From contig NZ_BAJU01000003.1 in NCBI RefSeq assembly GCF_000613865.1, forward strand, positions 1-64,000: a DNA stretch of 64,000 nucleotides, in the 5' to 3' direction. The stretch is from Acetobacter okinawensis JCM 25146 (GTDB taxonomy: Bacteria; Pseudomonadota; Alphaproteobacteria; Acetobacterales; Acetobacteraceae). How positions within the stretch are numbered: the stretch's first letter is position 1; each line of letters opens with the position of its first letter. Below the pieces are notes generated by a model, which did not search any database, had not been told where the DNA came from, and saw only the letters and a program-made list of their open reading frames with translations. The translations under genes and the position numbers were made by a program. Below are positions 55,702 to 64,000 of this stretch, in pieces.

Positions 55702-58033
55702 TCAATATGTGTAGCTGACGCGCCCGCCAATGAAACGCGGTGCGCCGGGCAGCCAGTTTACGTCGGGCGATGCAACATTGCCGCTGGTATAATAGCGGTT
55801 GCCGAGCAGATTGGTGGCATATGCCGTTACACTCCAGCGACCTTTGTTCGGGCGGAAAGTAATATGGCCGTTGAGCAGGAAGTAAGAGGGAATTTTGTAA
55901 ACGCCCTCACCAGCTGGAGCTAATGCCTGCTGTCCGACATAGGACCAGTCCAGCCCCAATTCCAGGTCATAACGACGCGATGGCTGGAACACATATTCCG
56001 CTGATCCATTAAAAGTCAGTTTTGGCATACCATTATCCACACCATTGAAATTTTTATAAATGGGTGTGTAATAGCCATGAACTTTGTAGAACGCAGCAAC
56101 AGACGTCTGATCAATCGTGTTGAAGTTCTGGTAATGTCCCCTCTGGTAACCAATGGTTTGCCGTAACGTGAGGTGTTTAATGGGTTGTAACTGAATACTG
56201 CCTTCGACACCTGTATTCTCGGATTTGGGAATATTTACATAGTAACCAAGGCTACGCGCGCTGGTTACATAGCGCCCCAGATAAACCTGATTTTTGTATT
56301 CATTATGGAAAACAGAAACATTAAGGCGCAGTTTTCCTGGGATAAGGTCGCTTTTAAAGCCTGCCTCATAAGTAATGAGGTGCTCAGGTTTGTAAGGTGT
56401 GAGCTGAGCCTGCTCAGTGGTGTTGTTCGCAGTAAAGCCCCCAGGACGCGAACCGCTACTGACCTTGGCGTAAAGCATCAGGTGAGATAACGCCTGCCAG
56501 TCCACACCGCCAGACCAGTTAAACAGATGACTGGAGGTTCTTGTGTCGTTAAATTGATACAGGCTTTTTATGGCATTGGGGTTGTTTGCCAGATACTGTG
56601 TTGTTCTTAACCCATTCAGGTTCTGCCAGTTATTCTCTTCGTTTCCAGAAGCATGAAGCGTTACTGTTCTGCTCAAACGATAGGATAGGTTAATAAACTC
56701 ATTTAATGTGTTCTGTTTTTGTACATAATTGGTCTCAGACATATAGCCTGATGGCGTGTCGCTAAAATTGTAGAAAAAAATGAGTGTCGAGGTTTGTATA
56801 AGTATAATAAGCTCCAGCTTTCCACTGAAACCTATTAGAGTTTTGAGAGAAAAGAGCGACTTCCTGAGAAAATGTTTGCTGTGAAAAGCGGCGGAAAGAA
56901 TCATCCGACGCAAAATTAGATGCATCCTGATCAGAATACTCGCCTACATTCGCCTGATCATAAGCTGTAATGCTTTCCAGGCCGAATGACCCGAAAGAAT
57001 GGGATACCGTACCATTCAGGCCCCACACTGTATTATGTTCACTTGGAGCACGGCAATGCTTGAGTGAACTGAGTTGCGCAAAGGCAGAGCTGCAACTCCA
57101 CAACGCCTCGCGGCGACCAAGTGAGGTGTTGAGATTCAGGGAGGGGATCAGATTGGTTTGTGGCTGTTCATTGAGCAGCTCGGAATGATCAACCGTGACG
57201 TATCCACCCAAGGTGACAGTTGTATCAGTATCCGGGCGCCAGCGCAGTTTGCCTCGGATCGCCGTTAGGTCAGCATCACCCAGATTTTTGCCAGTTTGAG
57301 GATTGTACTGCCATCCTCCTCCTTGCAAAGATTGCGCGGCAAGACGGAACGAAAGTTTGTCTGTAATCGGGCTGGATACAAAGCCATACAGGCGGTTGCG
57401 TGAGTAGCTCGCAATATCTTCGGTTATACCATAAGAGAGTTTGTCAGTTGGATCGGCAGTATGGAGGGATACTTCCCCGCCGGTATCCGTCTGGCCATGG
57501 GTAAAACCTACAGGACCTGGGGTAACATCTACCGATTGCAAATCAAAAAATGCCCCTGCGGTTGCAAAGGAAAAAGGATAAGCAATGCCATCTACATAGG
57601 TCATGACCGAGGGGATATTATTTTGAGTAAAATCCTTCATGCCGATCCCACGAAGATAGAAATTGACCGCCTGCCCACCATTCGTGGACTGGATGACCAG
57701 ATTAGGTGCAAGCTTGGTCAGGTCATTAATAGATGTCACGCCCTTTTTTATTAGCTCTGCGCTGTCGAGATGTGTGGCGGCATCTGGGTCATGCTGTGCT
57801 TTTTGGAAAGCAAAGCTTTTTGCAGCAACTACGGAAACCTCTTCTTTATCGGCAGCTTTAATGTGAGGGCTGGCAGACGCTTTTTTGCTATGTGCGTGGA
57901 GCGTCTGGCTTTTGGCCTCTATTGGCAGCACGCACAAACTCGCACTGGCAAGCAGATAGACAGACCAGTGCCTCCATATTTGTATCTGTGGAGCAATATC
58001 TGGGTTTTTTCGTGTATTATAAGCGTATCTCAT
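55702..58033 (-). CDS. TonB-dependent receptor, frameshifted at T7
   Basis: About 777 residues from ATG 58033. Signal region WSVYLLASASLCVLPIEA; plug with EEVSVVAAKSFAF, LIKKGVTSINDLTKLAPNLV and NFYLRGIGMKDFTQNNIPSV. A run of seven T on the coding strand (56774-56780) should be six: removing one rejoins TNLDTHFF to YNFSDTPSGYMSETNYVQ. The barrel ends GGRVSYTY, with terminal aromatic. The LRGIG-type plug resembles receptors for non-siderophore substrates in Sphingomonas and acetic acid bacteria. Likely outer membrane entry for the substrate of this locus. Confidence 0.87.
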
Positions 58034-58738
58034 AAGGCCAGAACCTTTTGCTTTCCATAATGCCAGGAAGTGGCTGCTTTTGCTGAATGAGGTAGAGTTC
58101 AAGTATTGCGGCAGAGGTGTTGCGCCACGTTAAAAGGCAGCGTGTGCCAATGCGGGTCCGCAACATAGAAGTGAGCAGGGTATCAACGCATGGGGGCAGT
58201 GCGCGTTCGTTGCCTGCATGGCGTTGCATGCGGCTGGAATAAATGCGCCATAGCCATTGTGGTTAAGGTGACGCATCAAAGGATTCAACTCCATCGCTGG
58301 CAGGACATGCTCGGTAGCGGCATCGAAGATGCACAAAAATTCATAATATGCGACAATACGCATTGTTGTTGCTATTCATGCAAATCACATGCAGAAATGT
58401 CAATAAATTTAAATCACTCCAAAAAAATAGTTTAATTCTGCAGGGTTAAAAATTTAGTTAAATATCTGAAAAACAAGATATTTTAAGAGTGAAGTGGTGT
58501 CTTTGTTTTCAATATCAATGTGCTTCGAGATACCGAAAAATATATAAGAATCTCCCAATCTTGGTAGTTTTGTGAGTTTCATCAAGAGTGCTGTGAGGCG
58601 GAAATAACGCGCAATTCGGATTGAGGTGTAATTTTCAAACGATATGGTTATGCATAATTTCTAATATACGTAATTCACTGTATTTTATGTTGCATAAAAT
58701 GAAATAAGATATTAGAATGTTGCTGTATATGACCCGGA
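58034..58738. other. Large divergent intergenic region
   Basis: 705 bases with no convincing gene; a TTG-started extension of the TonB receptor to 58102 is possible but unlikely. The left half is GC-richer, the right half AT-rich with several gcat/atgc dyads, including ATGCATAAT at 58650-58658, the same 9-mer as upstream of the LysR gene at 53637. ACAATACGCATTGT (58350-58363) is another dyad. Probably holds the promoters for the TonB receptor and for the CMD/HyuAB operon. Confidence 0.5.
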
Positions 58739-59200
58739 GTGAGGTGGGAAACTCAATTGATCACAAATGGCGATACAGGAATCCTGAAGCAGTTGACGGC
58801 TCTTTCTCCTGAGTTGGTGTCTGACGTTTCAGCTTTTCGGGATGCCGTCCTTAATCCGGAAGACGATTTGGGGTTGCCATCAGCAATGCGCTGGAGGTTG
58901 GCTGCGCGCATTGCTGGTTGGCTCGGCGACGAAGATCTCGCCGCTGCGTATCGGCGGGTCTGCGCGACAAACGAAGATGCGGTGTTTATTTCAAAAGAGC
59001 TCCAAAAGAATTTGGAAGAGGCAATCATCGCATATGCCAATAAAGTTACAAATCACCTGAAATCTGTCTCCCGTGAAGATATTGATGAACTGGTGCTGGC
59101 AGGCTTGAATACACCGCAGGTCGTGGCGCTTTCCGAGTTGTTTGCTTTTGTCAATTTTGAGTGTCGGCTCAGGATGGGGTTGGATGCAATGCATGGCTAG
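58739..59200 (+). CDS. CMD-domain protein (Avi_7170-like)
   Basis: 153 residues from a GTG (a TTG at 58757 is an alternative). The helical sequence LKQLTALSPELVSDVSAFRD, MRWRLAARIAGWLGDEDLAA and DELVLAGLNTPQVVALSELF, ending FVNFECRLRMGLDAM, fits the carboxymuconolactone-decarboxylase-like family that is usually encoded next to a second alkylhydroperoxidase-like protein, as here. The CxxC motif is absent in this subunit. Its stop overlaps the ATG of the partner gene. Confidence 0.68.
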   Translation: MRWETQLITNGDTGILKQLTALSPELVSDVSAFRDAVLNPEDDLGLPSAMRWRLAARIAGWLGDEDLAAAYRRVCATNEDAVFISKELQKNLEEAIIAYANKVTNHLKSVSREDIDELVLAGLNTPQVVALSELFAFVNFECRLRMGLDAMHG

Positions 59201-59768
59201 GTTTTCTGTCAAACCCTTGCGTTGGGAACCATATCTGCCTCCTGTAGATGTCGCCGAGGCAACGGACGCGCAATTGGCTGCTATGCAGGTTACTCCTTCG
59301 GGAATAAAAGTATCGCCTTATGTCAGAACATTGGCGCATGACCCGCAATCCTATATTGCGCGCACACAGCTTTATAATCACATCATGTACGCCAAAGATG
59401 GTCTGGCCCAGCATGATCGTGAGTTGGTGGCGCTGGTTACATCTCTTATCAATGGATGTGTATATTGTGCTTCTGTACATGCGCGCAAATATATCAGCCT
59501 GACTGATCGGGATGATATTGTGCAGGAATTGTATGTTCATGGTGTTGGTGGAGCATTTGATGTGCGCATAAAAGCACTCATCGATTTTTGTTATCACCTT
59601 GCAGTCAGCCCAGTAAAAACTGATGGAAGAGCAAGTGAAACTCTGAAGAATCGGGGCTTCTCATGTTCGGAAATCGTTGATGTTGTTAAGATAGTTGCCA
59701 TTTTTTCCATGGCTAATCGTTTAATGCACACACTTGGCCATGCACGCTCAATGCAGGATCGTGCCTGA
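59193..59768 (+). CDS. Alkylhydroperoxidase-domain protein (Avi_7169-like)
   Basis: 191 residues from ATG 59193, 8 bp inside the previous gene. The active-site motif LINGCVYCASVHARK (C-x-x-C-x-x-x-H) is that of AhpD-type peroxidases, and LYNHIMYAKDGLAQHDRELV is the CMD helix before it. C-terminal IVDVVKIVAIFSMANRLMHT. Together with the preceding gene it forms the paired CMD/peroxidase module seen near flavin oxygenase and transporter loci; it may detoxify peroxides made by the monooxygenase (inference). Confidence 0.82.
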   Translation: MARFSVKPLRWEPYLPPVDVAEATDAQLAAMQVTPSGIKVSPYVRTLAHDPQSYIARTQLYNHIMYAKDGLAQHDRELVALVTSLINGCVYCASVHARKYISLTDRDDIVQELYVHGVGGAFDVRIKALIDFCYHLAVSPVKTDGRASETLKNRGFSCSEIVDVVKIVAIFSMANRLMHTLGHARSMQDRA

Positions 59769-59800
59769 AAATTACAACCGGTCAGGGTAAGGGAGACCGC

Positions 59801-61885
59801 ATGATGGCGGCTAATCAGGGTAGAGAAAATGGTATTCGTGTAGGTGTCGATACCGGTGGTACCTTTACGGATATATCAATCTATAATCCACAGACCGGAA
59901 AAATTTCTGTCTGGAAAGTGAGTAGTGTCACTGATAATCCGTCAGAAGCCATTATCTCAGGTGTGCAGGGCGGGCTGGAAACCTTTGGCTATGCCGCTAC
60001 TGACGTAGATTATCTGGGACATGGCACAACCGTTGCGACCAATGCTCTGATCACGGGCAATCATGCCCGAACGGGTATGGTTACAACCGCAGGTTTTAGG
60101 GATGTCCTGGAAATACGCAGGCAAACACGGGCTGACCTGTATGATCTGCAACAGGAAAAAACACCAGTTCTGGCGCTACGGGATCTTCGGCATGAAGTGC
60201 AGGAGCGTGTAAATTTTGACGGTTCTGTGCATATTCCCTTGAATATAGAAGATGTGCGCAGGGTGGCCCGTATTCTACGTGAGCAGAAAGTAGAAGCCGT
60301 TGCGGTCTGTTTTCTTTTTTCTCACCTTTACCCTGAGCATGAAGAGGCAGTGAAAAGTATTCTTGAAGAAGAAATTCCTGGAATTTTTGTGTCATCTTCA
60401 AGTGAGGTTGTGCCGGTCTATCGTGAGTATGAGCGTTTCTCCACAACTGTGGTTAACGCGGCTCTTGGGCCGATCATGCAAAGCTATCTGAACAAGTTGT
60501 GGCCGCGTTTGCAGAATATTGGTGTTAATGCACCTGTGCATCTGACCCAGAGTAATGGTGGTGTCATTTCGTTACAGGATGCAGCAGCTTTTCCTGTGCG
60601 CACCGTATTGTCGGGGCCAGCTGCAGGCGTTGTTGGTGCCTTGCAGATTGGTCTGGCAGCGGGCTTTCCCAATATGATTACTTTTGACATGGGAGGCACT
60701 TCAAGTGACGTGGCTCTTATTGATAATGGGGAACCACAACTTGCAACGGATATTGTCGCACATGGCCACCCACTTAAAATTCCCATGCTTGATATTCATG
60801 CTGTTGGGGCAGGGGGCGGATCTATTGCGTATGTGGATTCAGGCGGGCATCTCAAAGTTGGGCCGCATAGCGCTGGCGCGGTTCCCGGTCCGGTCTGCTA
60901 TGGACAGGGTAATGTGCAACCAACAGTAACCGATGCCAATGTGGTTTTGCAGGTGCAAAATCCCATACATCTGCTGGGCGGGCGTCTGGCGATTGACCAA
61001 GTCAAAGCCCGAGAGGCAATAGCGGGGTTGGCTGCAACTCTGGGGTTGGGCGTTATGGAAACAGCCCAAGGTATTATTTCGGTCGCCACGGCAAACATGG
61101 CTAAAGCCATTCGTGTTATTTCGGTTGAGCGTGGATATGACCCGCGAGATTATGTGCTTATGGCATTTGGTGGCGCAGGTCCGGTCCATGCTTCTCGCCT
61201 CGCACGGGAGCTTGAAGTGCCACGTGTGCTTATTCCGCGTAACCCAGGAATCCTGTGCTCCATGGGTCTGTTGATGACAGATCTGAAGGCACATTTTACC
61301 ACGGGTCGGATGATAGAATTATCTCCAGCAGGTATTCCTGACCTGATAAGGGATATTTCCAGCTTGGATCAACAGGCTACAGATTGGTTCGAGCGTGAAG
61401 GCACTGCACTGTCGGACCGGGCCGTTAGTAGAAGTCTGGATGTGCGTTATCTGGGGCAGGCATTCGAACTGACGGTAGAGGCACCTGCCGGTGTGGTGGA
61501 CGAAGCTTTTGTTGGCGAAGTGCGTAGGCGCTTTGAAGTGGTTCACCAGCAGATGTATGGATTTGTCTCCCCAGAGGAACCGATCCGTGTAGTGGCTGTC
61601 AGACTTGAGGCCATAGGGGCTGTGCCGCGCGCTGCATTAGTGCCAGACATGACGGAAACCGATAGCCCTGTTGAAGATGCCATTATAGGTGAACGGGCAG
61701 TATGGCTGCCAGAAACAGGTAGTTTTACGCCATGCACCATTTATGAACGGGACAAGCTCCTTTACGGTCATTGCATTGCTGGTCCAGCGATTATTGAACA
61801 GATGGACTCGACAACGTTTCTGCTGCCGGGGCAGATAGCCCGCGTGGATGGTTATCTCAATCTACTCATTGAGGAGAGTGTGTAA
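59801..61885 (+). CDS. Hydantoinase/oxoprolinase family subunit A (HyuA-like)
   Basis: 694 residues, full length. The ASKHA nucleotide-binding start is IRVGVDTGGTFTDISIYNPQ; LGHGTTVATNALITGNHART follows; QSNGGVISLQDAAAFPVRTV and ITFDMGGTSSDVALI are family signatures, and VLMAFGGAGPVHASRLAREL is the second phosphate loop. It forms an ATP-dependent amidase/carboxylase-type enzyme with HyuB: known family members open hydantoin or 5-oxoproline rings, or carboxylate acetone or acetophenone. Stop TAA overlaps the ATG of hyuB (TAATG). Confidence 0.93.
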   Translation: MMAANQGRENGIRVGVDTGGTFTDISIYNPQTGKISVWKVSSVTDNPSEAIISGVQGGLETFGYAATDVDYLGHGTTVATNALITGNHARTGMVTTAGFRDVLEIRRQTRADLYDLQQEKTPVLALRDLRHEVQERVNFDGSVHIPLNIEDVRRVARILREQKVEAVAVCFLFSHLYPEHEEAVKSILEEEIPGIFVSSSSEVVPVYREYERFSTTVVNAALGPIMQSYLNKLWPRLQNIGVNAPVHLTQSNGGVISLQDAAAFPVRTVLSGPAAGVVGALQIGLAAGFPNMITFDMGGTSSDVALIDNGEPQLATDIVAHGHPLKIPMLDIHAVGAGGGSIAYVDSGGHLKVGPHSAGAVPGPVCYGQGNVQPTVTDANVVLQVQNPIHLLGGRLAIDQVKAREAIAGLAATLGLGVMETAQGIISVATANMAKAIRVISVERGYDPRDYVLMAFGGAGPVHASRLARELEVPRVLIPRNPGILCSMGLLMTDLKAHFTTGRMIELSPAGIPDLIRDISSLDQQATDWFEREGTALSDRAVSRSLDVRYLGQAFELTVEAPAGVVDEAFVGEVRRRFEVVHQQMYGFVSPEEPIRVVAVRLEAIGAVPRAALVPDMTETDSPVEDAIIGERAVWLPETGSFTPCTIYERDKLLYGHCIAGPAIIEQMDSTTFLLPGQIARVDGYLNLLIEESV

Positions 61886-63547
61886 TGAACGGAAGTTTCA
61901 TGATACTGAAAAAACATCTCCGGTCATTGACCCGATTACTGTTGAAGTCATTGGGAATGCACTGTCCACAATTGTCGATCAGATGGGACGGGTGCTACGG
62001 CGCTCAGCATACTCTGCCAACATAAAAGAACGTGGCGACTGCTCTGCGGCTTTGTTTGACACAACAGGCCAACTTATTGCGCAAGCACAGCATATTCCGT
62101 TCCATCTTGGATCGTTGCTGGGCATTGCGGTCGAAACGCTCGCGCGTGTTGATCTGGATAGTGTTAAACCGGGTGATGTTTTTATCGGTAATGATGCATA
62201 CACGGGTGGAGGAACCCATCTTAACGATATTGTTTTTTTAGAACCTGTTTTTTACGAAGAGAGCATTGTCGCGTGGGCTGCAAATCTGGCTCATCATTCT
62301 GACTTTGTTGATCGTGGACATGCGCATATTTATCAGGAAGGATTAAGAATTCCACCCGTAAGGCTCTACCGCGCGGGCAAGCTGCAGCAAGATGTTTTCG
62401 ATCTGGTTTTGCTGAATTGTCAGGTCCCACATGAGCGAAAAAATGATTTCCGAGCTCAGATGGCAGCCAATCGTATGGGGGTGCAGCGTTTTCAGGCCCT
62501 GTGTGAGCGTTACGGCGTTACCCTTCTCGCAGGAGCGACTAAACTGCTTCTTGATTACTCAGAGCGCAAGACCCGTGCCGGTATCAACGCCTTAAAAGAT
62601 GGGACGTATTACTTCAAACACGATTTTGATACTAGTCTCTGGCCAGAAATTCTGTCTTTGGTGGTCAGTATTGAAGTCAAAGGAAGTGAAATTCATTTTG
62701 ATTTTGAGGCTGCCCGCCTCAGACAAGATCAGGTTTGAACATGGTGTTTACCATGCTTCAGGCATCAGTTTACTATGTAATCAAAACCTTGATAGACCTT
62801 GATACGCCAGCAAATGCTGGGTTCCATCGTCCTGTTTCAATTAGTGCGCCTGAGCAGTCTATTGTCAATGCGCGCTCACCTGCTGCCGTTTATAGCCGCC
62901 ATGACGTTGCACAGCGTTTGATTGATATGATGTTGGCGGCATTGCTTGATGCTGTCCCAGAACGGGGGATTGCGGCATCAACCGGGATTACAGTCATGAC
63001 AACAAGTGGCTTACATCCGCGTACCGGGCGCTTCAATGTGTATAATGAAAGCATGGGAGGTGGCATGGGGGCGCGGGCCACGCGTGATGGTGTGGATGGC
63101 GTGCATGTGCACGGCACAAATTCTGCCAACATCCCTGTTGAAGCATTGGAAACAGAGCACCCTTTGCGTGTTGAATGTTATGAATTGGTGACAGACTCAG
63201 GTGGGGCAGGAGCATTCCGAGGAGGAATGGCTATTCGCCGTCGTATTACTCCCATTGGCAACGCTGTGTCTCTCAATGTCGGTGGACCACTGAATCGTGT
63301 TCCGGCATGGGGAGTGCTGGGGGCACAGCCTGGTGGGTTGTCCCGTGTAGAATTGAGTGCTGGAGCGACGCCGTTAGTGCAACGGAATGGCATCTTGCGA
63401 CCGGGTGAAAGTGTTACGGTCATTACATCGGGTGGTGGTGGTTATGGTGAGCCTCATTCACGATCGCGGGAATTGGTGCGTAAAGATTTGCGTGAAGGTC
63501 GCATTTCAGAACGGGCTGCAAAAGAAATTTATAATTTGAAGATTTGA
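61885..63547 (+). CDS. Hydantoinase B/oxoprolinase family subunit (HyuB-like), two frameshifts
   Basis: About 554 residues. ATG 61885 follows AGGAG and overlaps the hyuA stop. The short start MNGSFMILKK needs one more A in the A6 at 61909-61914 to join SPVIDPITVEVIGNALSTIV. Then RSAYSANIKERGDCSAALFD, VFIGNDAYTGGGTHLNDIVF and WAANLAHHSDFVDRG are canonical HyuB. A missing G near 62708 (GAGGCTGC) moves to the frame with NMVFTMLQASVYYVIKTLID, PANAGFHRP and the C-terminal PGESVTVITSGGGGYGEP. Both shifts are single-base and in short runs, so assembly error is plausible. Works with HyuA. Confidence 0.88.
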
Positions 63548-63577
63548 TGGCGGGAATTTTTATAGGAGTGAAAGGTA

Positions 63578-63700
63578 ATGATATCGGAGATGAGTTACAA
63601 TATTATAAGTAATGTTGATTTCAGAGCGTCTTTGTTTGTGGCAATATTTATTAATTACTTCATCTTGATGGGTGTTTTCTGGATAATGTTTGTTTTTTAA
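63578..63700 (+). CDS. Small putative membrane protein, 40 residues
   Basis: The ATG at 63578 is preceded by AGGAG (8 bases) and AAAGG. The peptide has a polar N-terminus (MISEMSYNIISNVDFRA) and one strongly hydrophobic helix (SLFVAIFINYFILMGVFWIM), ending VF. It begins 31 bp after hyuB on the same strand, so it may be the last gene of that operon. No family recognised. Good ribosome-binding site and one clean helix argue for it; shortness argues against. Confidence 0.45.
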   Translation: MISEMSYNIISNVDFRASLFVAIFINYFILMGVFWIMFVF

Positions 63701-64000
63701 AATTCAGGGTAATTCTCCACGGATCACGTTGGTTTTTCTTTGAAGGGAATACCGGCGTGGTCTCTGTTTTTTGAGTTTTTAATGACCTAAACTGCGTCGA
63801 TGTGGATGCTCTATTCTGGTCTCAGGGGCAGAACCGGGGCTTTATGAGGCCGTCAGATGTGCTACTCCACGCCTTCTGATGCAGGCATCTGTACTATGCT
63901 AGCCTCACGACCTGTTAATTCATTGAATTGAACGGTGTTCCGTGTTTCACAGTCTTACCTATTTGAGGTGGTGCGGTGAGTGACGTGTGTTTGCTGTCTG
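63701..64000. other. Unassigned sequence at window end
   Basis: No gene, repeat or terminator I can support was found in these 300 bases. Confidence 0.4.

Noticed and set aside
1-64000. CRISPR array or rRNA genes
   Set aside because: No regularly spaced repeat series and no rRNA-like conserved stretches were seen on reading.

Overview
The window reads as chromosome, with integrated mobile DNA, of an alphaproteobacterium, most likely an acetic acid bacterium (Acetobacteraceae). The basis is moderate GC, Fec-type sigma/anti-sigma/TonB receptor sets, many TonB receptors and IS5-type debris; genus cannot be fixed from sequence alone. No rRNA, tRNA or CRISPR array was recognised.

Layout. (1) 0.2-12 kb is a metal-resistance block: an AraC remnant broken by an IS5-family remnant; a minus-strand run made of a small exported protein, a TolC-like outer membrane factor, an adaptor, a CzcA-type RND pump, an OmpR-type regulator and a histidine kinase; then a ZntA-type P1B ATPase divergent from a MerR-family regulator across a 19-bp-spacer MerR promoter. 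(2) 12.2-15.8 kb is wreckage of a conjugative or integrative element: a truncated arginase-family gene, a large serine recombinase lacking its tail, a HigBA-type toxin-antitoxin pair, and a DUF3363-type relaxase fragment fused by deletion to the tail of trbI, followed by a DUF2274 gene. (3) 16.6-27.8 kb is a GC-rich defence island: UvrD-like helicase, DrmA-like helicase, DrmB-like DUF1998 protein, NERD-nuclease/helicase fusion, an opposing DNA cytosine-5 methyltransferase, and a Vsr-type endonuclease. The drmA-drmB-C5-methylase content is that of a DISARM-type system, but the phospholipase-D gene drmC was not found and a NERD-helicase sits in its place. This is the best candidate for an undescribed system variant. 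Three of its genes carry single-base frameshifts.

(4) 28-34.3 kb is a mosaic of small oxidoreductase-type genes (EthD, cupin, LysR, RibD-like, carboxymuconolactone decarboxylase, VOC), nhaA, and deletion scars (FecI fused to an MFS tail, two internally deleted SDR genes). (5) 34.7-39 kb is a FecI-FecR-TonB receptor set. (6) 39.2-46.3 kb is a five-gene minus-strand operon (TonB receptor, NMT1/THI5-like binding protein, APH-fold kinase, rhodanese, PnuC) with a divergent LysR regulator; it looks like uptake and salvage of a vitamin-like compound. (7) 46.8-63.5 kb looks like one large uptake-and-degradation locus: an oligopeptide-type ABC transporter, a flavin monooxygenase, LysR, an alpha/beta hydrolase, a TonB receptor, a CMD/alkylhydroperoxidase-like pair and a hydantoinase/oxoprolinase HyuA-HyuB pair. 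The substrate is unknown.

Across 19-63 kb at least a dozen otherwise intact genes are split by small indels, many in homopolymers. Either the assembly has residual indel errors or the region is decaying. Split genes are annotated here as single genes with the shift position given.
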